Position numbers and translations under genes: made by a program. A DNA stretch of 9,482 nucleotides. Origin: Chitinophaga pinensis. Lineage in GTDB: Bacteria > Bacteroidota > Bacteroidia > Chitinophagales > Chitinophagaceae. Positions 5,630 through 9,482 of the stretch are shown here, in pieces (position 1 is the first letter of the stretch; every line of letters starts with the position of its first letter). The stretch lies in assembly GCA_945866165.1 (NCBI GenBank), contig CAMBGO010000074.1, forward strand, positions 1 to 9,482, read 5' to 3'. The notes below the pieces were generated by a model. That model ran no database searches. It had not been told where the DNA came from and was given only the letters and a program-made list of their open reading frames with translations.

Positions 5630-8314
5630 ATGTACACGAAACTCTATCCAACTACCCGTATTGTATTCATTTATTTTTTTGTGTTATTGATTTCTTCTTG
5701 CAACAATGATAAAAAAGAAGAAGTTTCTAAAGACCCAAAAGTAGCTGCACTTAAACTGCCAGCAGATTTTCATGCCGATCACCTTTATTCTCCCGGAGAA
5801 AATGAACAAGGCTCTTGGGTTGCCATGACCTTTGATAACAAGGGAAGGATGATTACATCCGACCAATACGGAAACCTTTATAGACTAGTGATACCAGCCA
5901 TTGGTGCTGATACGTCAAAAGAAAAAATCAAGGTTGAAAAGATAGAAGTACAATTACCTGATGATACTTTAGCGAAAGCAAGAAGGATGGGATATGCACA
6001 TGGATTATTATACGCTTTTAATAGTTTATACGTAATGGTAAATGATGAAGGTGATCTTGAAAACTCGAAGCCGAGCGGACTTTACAGATTACAAGATACT
6101 GACAATGATGACCAATACGATAAGATAACATTGCTAAGAAGACTTGAAGGTGAAGGTGAGCATGGTCCTCATAGCATTGTTCTTTCTCCAGATGGGAAGT
6201 CGTTATATGTAATTGCGGGAAATTTTACGAAAATCCCCAAAATGGATCAGTATGCGGCCGCCACTTCTTTTGAAATTGATAACTTATTGCCATTGGTGAG
6301 AGATCCAAATGGACATGATGCTACAGTGAATACACATGGAGGATGGATCGCACAAATTGATTCAACTGGTGGAAATTTCAATTTGATCAGTGCAGGATTT
6401 AGAAATCCATTTGATTTGGCATTCAATGAATCAGGCGACATCTTCACTTTTGATTCTGACATGGAATGGGATTTTGGATTACCTTGGTACAGGCCCGTTA
6501 GGATATGCCATGTGCCAAGTGGAGGTGAATTTGGATGGAGACCCGGAACAGATAAATGGTCGCCAACCAACCCTGATAACTTGCCTGCTCTACTCAATAT
6601 TGGACAAGGTTCACCAACAGGTGTATTCAGTGGAATGAATGCACATTTTCCTGAAAAGTATCGTCGTTCAATTTTTGCATTCGATTGGACCTTCGGAGTA
6701 ATGTATGCTATTCAACCAATCGCAGAAGGGGCAAGCTACACACCAAAAGCAGAAGAATTTATTTCAGGAGCCCCATTGCCACTAACTGACGGCATGGTTG
6801 GACCAGATGGAGCAGTTTATTTTCTTACTGGTGGTCGTCGTATTGAATCAGATTTATACAGGGTATATTATAAAGACAACAAACAAAATACTGAACAACT
6901 TGCTGCAGTTGAATTGACAGAACCTCAAAAAATTCGCAAAAAACTTGAAACATATCACACTGCTCCCAAGGCAGATGCGATTGAAACATCTTGGCAGTAT
7001 TTAAAAAATGAAGATAGGTTCATCCGCTATGCAGCGCGAATGGCGGTTGAACACCAACCAGCACAAGAATGGGCCCAAAAAACCATTGATGAAAAAGACC
7101 CAGTTATTCTTACACAAGCTGCGATTGCACAAGCAAGACTGGGTAACAAGGAAATAAAAGAAAAATTATTGCAAGCACTTACATCAATTGATTTTTCAAA
7201 ATTATCAGATGATCAAAGAATAGATTTAGTAAGAGCATTTGAATTGATTTATTTGAGACTTGGGAATCCTTCAACTGCAATACAATCACAGGTTATTGCT
7301 TATCTCGATGCGCAATATCCTGCACAGACTAACAACTTAAATAGGTCGCTAAGCAAAATGCTTGTTTATCTTGATGCACCCGGATCAGTAGAAAAAACGA
7401 TGAAGTTGATGGCCACTGCAAAAGATGACCCCAACGACCAAAAGACATTCATGGAATCATCAGATTTAATTCTTCGCAATCCACGTTATGGCTTGGACAT
7501 CGCCGGCATGCTTGCAAGTGTTCCACCAAAACAACAAACTTTTTATGCGACTGTATTGAGCCAAGCTAAAAATGGTTGGACTCCTGCTTTGCAAGAGGAA
7601 TATTTCAAATGGTTTTATACAGCATTTGGTTACAAGGGCGGCTACAGCTTTGTAGGATTCATCAACATAGTTAGAAACAATGCATTGAAAAATGTTTCAA
7701 AAGACAAACTAGCTTACTTCAAAACCATGTCGGGTGATTCACTTGTGGAAAGAGCACAGATGGGACTTGCCCAGAATGATATTCAGCCAAAAGGTCCAGG
7801 AAAACGCTGGGAAGTAGATACAGCATTGGCCTTCTTAAAAGATGGAATGGGTGTTAGAAATTTCGAACACGGAAAAGCCATGTTTGCAGCAAGCCTGTGC
7901 GTGAAATGCCATGTGATGAATGGTCAAGGGGGAATTGCAGGCCCAAATCTTACCAATGTAGGGACAAGGTTCTCATACAAGGACATGTTGGAGTCTATCA
8001 TCGAACCAAACAAAACAATTTCTGACCAATTCGCATCAACAGTATTTTATTTGAAAGACGGTAACTCTGTGGTAGGTAAAATGATGAACGAAGATGACAA
8101 GAACTATTATATCGGACAGAATCCATTTGCGATGCAAGTTGTAAAAGAGGTTCCAAAGAAAAATGTGATCAGAACCAGGGCTTCAAAAGAATCATTCATG
8201 ATGGGAAACTTGATCAACAGATTAAATCCTGAAGAGATGAAAGACTTATTAGCTTACATGAAATCAGGAGGTAATCCCAAGGATTCACTCTTCATTGCAA
8301 AAAGCAACAATTGA
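5630..8314 (+). CDS. Lipoprotein: sorbosone-dehydrogenase-like propeller, helical-repeat region and cytochrome c (PVC-type)
   Basis: This 894-residue protein has three parts. A lipoprotein signal (IVFIYFFVLLISSC, lipobox Cys24) anchors it outside the cytoplasm. Residues of about 40-415 match the 'putative membrane-bound dehydrogenase' beta-propeller related to glucose/sorbosone dehydrogenases, with GPHSIVLSPDGKSLYVIAGN, THGGWIAQID, SAGFRNPFDLAFN, GGEFGWRPG and PLPLTDGMVGPDGAVYFLTG. Residues of about 430-720 are helical, like HEAT repeats. The C-terminal part, from about 740, is the PVC-type heme-binding domain: GKAMFAASLCVKCH places the heme c motif at C757-V-K-C760-H761, followed by GGIAGPNLTNVGTRF, SIIEPNKTISDQF and LNPEEMKDLLAYM. 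Met857 or Met858 in SFMMGNL is the likely second heme ligand (inference). Presumed role: oxidation of a sugar with electrons passed to its own heme and then to the respiratory chain. Quinone-type cofactor use is possible but not provable here. The next gene is translationally coupled. Confidence 0.9.
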   Translation: MYTKLYPTTRIVFIYFFVLLISSCNNDKKEEVSKDPKVAALKLPADFHADHLYSPGENEQGSWVAMTFDNKGRMITSDQYGNLYRLVIPAIGADTSKEKIKVEKIEVQLPDDTLAKARRMGYAHGLLYAFNSLYVMVNDEGDLENSKPSGLYRLQDTDNDDQYDKITLLRRLEGEGEHGPHSIVLSPDGKSLYVIAGNFTKIPKMDQYAAATSFEIDNLLPLVRDPNGHDATVNTHGGWIAQIDSTGGNFNLISAGFRNPFDLAFNESGDIFTFDSDMEWDFGLPWYRPVRICHVPSGGEFGWRPGTDKWSPTNPDNLPALLNIGQGSPTGVFSGMNAHFPEKYRRSIFAFDWTFGVMYAIQPIAEGASYTPKAEEFISGAPLPLTDGMVGPDGAVYFLTGGRRIESDLYRVYYKDNKQNTEQLAAVELTEPQKIRKKLETYHTAPKADAIETSWQYLKNEDRFIRYAARMAVEHQPAQEWAQKTIDEKDPVILTQAAIAQARLGNKEIKEKLLQALTSIDFSKLSDDQRIDLVRAFELIYLRLGNPSTAIQSQVIAYLDAQYPAQTNNLNRSLSKMLVYLDAPGSVEKTMKLMATAKDDPNDQKTFMESSDLILRNPRYGLDIAGMLASVPPKQQTFYATVLSQAKNGWTPALQEEYFKWFYTAFGYKGGYSFVGFINIVRNNALKNVSKDKLAYFKTMSGDSLVERAQMGLAQNDIQPKGPGKRWEVDTALAFLKDGMGVRNFEHGKAMFAASLCVKCHVMNGQGGIAGPNLTNVGTRFSYKDMLESIIEPNKTISDQFASTVFYLKDGNSVVGKMMNEDDKNYYIGQNPFAMQVVKEVPKKNVIRTRASKESFMMGNLINRLNPEEMKDLLAYMKSGGNPKDSLFIAKSNN

Positions 8315-9393
8315 TGCCGGCGAAAAAAAAATCAACGGATTTTGATAAAATATCGAACAACTTACAAGTTGGCGGTATTGAAACATCCCTGTTAGACAAC
8401 GGTCCTGCAAGAGGTACTCGCATAGCTTGGATTAATACAGGAACTGGCTTACGCTATAAGGTTGTGTTAGATCGTGCAATGGATATTGCAGATGCATTTT
8501 ACAATCAGCATAGTATAGCATGGCTCGGAAGAACGGGCATTACCTCTCCTCAAATGATGTCAAACAAAGGCATTGATTGGCTTCAAACATTTGGAGGAGG
8601 ATTGCTAACCACATGTGGCTTGTCGCACATCGGTGGACCTGAAAAAGATGAATATGGAGAAAGGGGATTGCATGGAGAAATATCCAACATCCCTGCAATC
8701 ATTGAATCAATCATTCAACCCGATCCTGCGAACAATAAGCTTGATATGAGCATCACTGGGACCATGAGACAAAATCAGTTGTTTGGACCTGCACTTGAAT
8801 TAAGAAGAACCATTGCTGGAAAAATTGGTGATGCAAGGATTAGTATTCATGATGAAATAATTAATGTTGGAAATACTTCTGCACCCCACATGCTAATGTA
8901 TCATTTCAACTTCGGTTGGCCCATTGCAGATGAAGGAACGCAAATATTATGGAAAGGAAGTTGGAAGCCACGAAATGAAAATATACCAAACAGGATCTTC
9001 AATGAAACTCACGACTTTCATACTTGTCCAGATATAATGGATGAGCACCTCGGAACCGGTGAAGATGTTGGAATTATTGATATAACATCTGATAATGAAG
9101 GGAAATGTTTTACAGGATTATTCAATCCAAAATTAGACCTCGCAGTATCGTTGACATTTAATAAAAAAGAATTGCCATGGTTAACTAACTGGCAACATTG
9201 GGGCAAGGGAGAATATGTAACGGGATTGGAGCCATGTACGCACCCACCCCACGGACAGGCTTGGGCAAGACAAAATAATTCATTGCTGCACATCGAACCG
9301 GGAGAAAAAAAAGAATATAAATTGGAAATGGAAATACTATTTGAAGAGGAAAAAATCAATTCATTTTTAGAAAAATTCAAAAGCGAAAAATAG
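8314..9393 (+). CDS. DUF4432 family protein (aldose 1-epimerase-like fold)
   Basis: This 359-residue protein belongs to DUF4432, a family with the galactose-mutarotase beta-sandwich fold found in sugar catabolic clusters. Recognisable segments are VVLDRAMDIADAFYN (about 50-64), TFGGGLLTTCGLSHIGGP (92-109), GLHGEISNIPA (118-128, with His120), YHFNFGWP and, near the C-terminus, GLEPCTHPPHGQAWARQ (304-320) with Glu306, His310 and His313. I chose the ATG at 8314, which shares its A with the preceding TGA stop, over a TTG one codon earlier. That overlap implies translational coupling to the propeller/cytochrome gene. No signal peptide is visible (the N-terminus is MPAKKKSTDF), so it is probably cytoplasmic. 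It may interconvert anomers or isomers of the sugar handled by this cluster. The chemistry of DUF4432 is poorly defined, so only the family call is firm. Confidence 0.92.
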   Translation: MPAKKKSTDFDKISNNLQVGGIETSLLDNGPARGTRIAWINTGTGLRYKVVLDRAMDIADAFYNQHSIAWLGRTGITSPQMMSNKGIDWLQTFGGGLLTTCGLSHIGGPEKDEYGERGLHGEISNIPAIIESIIQPDPANNKLDMSITGTMRQNQLFGPALELRRTIAGKIGDARISIHDEIINVGNTSAPHMLMYHFNFGWPIADEGTQILWKGSWKPRNENIPNRIFNETHDFHTCPDIMDEHLGTGEDVGIIDITSDNEGKCFTGLFNPKLDLAVSLTFNKKELPWLTNWQHWGKGEYVTGLEPCTHPPHGQAWARQNNSLLHIEPGEKKEYKLEMEILFEEEKINSFLEKFKSEK

Positions 9394-9413
9394 CACTCTT
9401 ATAAAATTTAAAA

Positions 9414-9447
9414 AAAGATCAATATCAATTAACATTTAAAGATCAAT
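9414..9447. repeat. Short direct repeat before the right-edge gene
   Basis: AAAGATCAAT occurs at 9414-9423 and again at 9438-9447, 24 bp apart, in the 56-bp gap before the ATG at 9450. It may be a pair of regulator half-sites or chance in AT-rich DNA. No terminator is visible in this gap, so the right-edge gene may be co-transcribed with the DUF4432 gene. Confidence 0.2.
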
Positions 9448-9449
9448 CA

Positions 9450-9482
9450 ATGGAAAATATACAATTGGCAGAAAAAGCCCTT
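9450..9482 (+). CDS. Start of an unidentified gene cut by the right edge
   Basis: An ATG at 9450, preceded by the A-rich leader typical of the other genes here, opens a frame without a stop to the window end. It encodes MENIQLAEKAL, 11 residues only. The 56-bp gap and same orientation suggest it continues the plus-strand operon. The fragment is too short to assign a family. Confidence 0.5.
   Translation, partial: MENIQLAEKAL

Noticed and set aside
6247..6597. Minus-strand frame of 116 codons inside the propeller/cytochrome gene
   Set aside because: It lies within the conserved propeller region of the sense gene, and its translation shows no domain signature.
9018..9380. Minus-strand frame of 120 codons inside the DUF4432 gene
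   Set aside because: It is antisense to the conserved DUF4432 C-terminus; Ser/Asn-rich content is expected from the complement of this coding sequence.
1..9482. tRNA, rRNA, CRISPR arrays or insertion sequences
   Set aside because: No cloverleaf-like, regularly spaced repeat or transposase signal was seen in any frame or intergenic gap.

Overview
The window looks like a chromosomal segment from a member of the Bacteroidota, probably near the Chitinophagaceae. The DNA is AT-rich, the genes lack clear Shine-Dalgarno sequences, and leaders before start codons are A-rich. The gene families are also typical of this group: a DUF1080 secreted protein, a fused beta-propeller/cytochrome c lipoprotein and DUF4432. 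The taxonomic call is inference from content only.

Layout. Positions 1-270 hold the beginning of a minus-strand gene that leaves the window on the left; it resembles the N-terminal region of eCIS-core (DUF4157)-type proteins and has no ATG start. Positions 398-4729 hold a tight five-gene minus-strand operon, transcribed right to left: an OMPDC-superfamily (HUMPS) protein, a zinc-type medium-chain dehydrogenase, a short-chain dehydrogenase, a xylose-isomerase-like TIM-barrel protein and an SMP-30 family lactonase. Gaps between these genes are 4-18 bp. A 153-bp divergent promoter region (4730-4882) separates them from a plus-strand group: a secreted DUF1080 protein (4883-5509), an 894-residue lipoprotein joining a sorbosone-dehydrogenase-like propeller, a helical-repeat region and a cytochrome c domain (5630-8314), and a DUF4432 aldose-epimerase-like protein (8314-9393) whose start codon overlaps the preceding stop. 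A further plus-strand gene starts at 9450 and is cut off by the window edge.

How the genes may work together (inference). The enzymes form a plausible oxidative sugar route. Glycoside or keto-glycoside cleavage (DUF1080) and sugar oxidation to a lactone coupled to heme c would occur outside the cytoplasm. Anomer handling (DUF4432), lactone opening (SMP-30), two NAD(P)-dependent oxidations (MDR and SDR), a decarboxylation or aldol step (HUMPS) and an isomerisation (TIM barrel) would occur inside. No kinase, transporter or regulator is visible in the window. The HUMPS protein also seems to have a changed phosphate-binding loop, so the route may act on non-phosphorylated sugar acids.

No RNA gene, CRISPR array, insertion sequence or convincing intrinsic terminator was seen. 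Several short inverted repeats lie in the intergenic regions and are listed as candidate regulatory sites.
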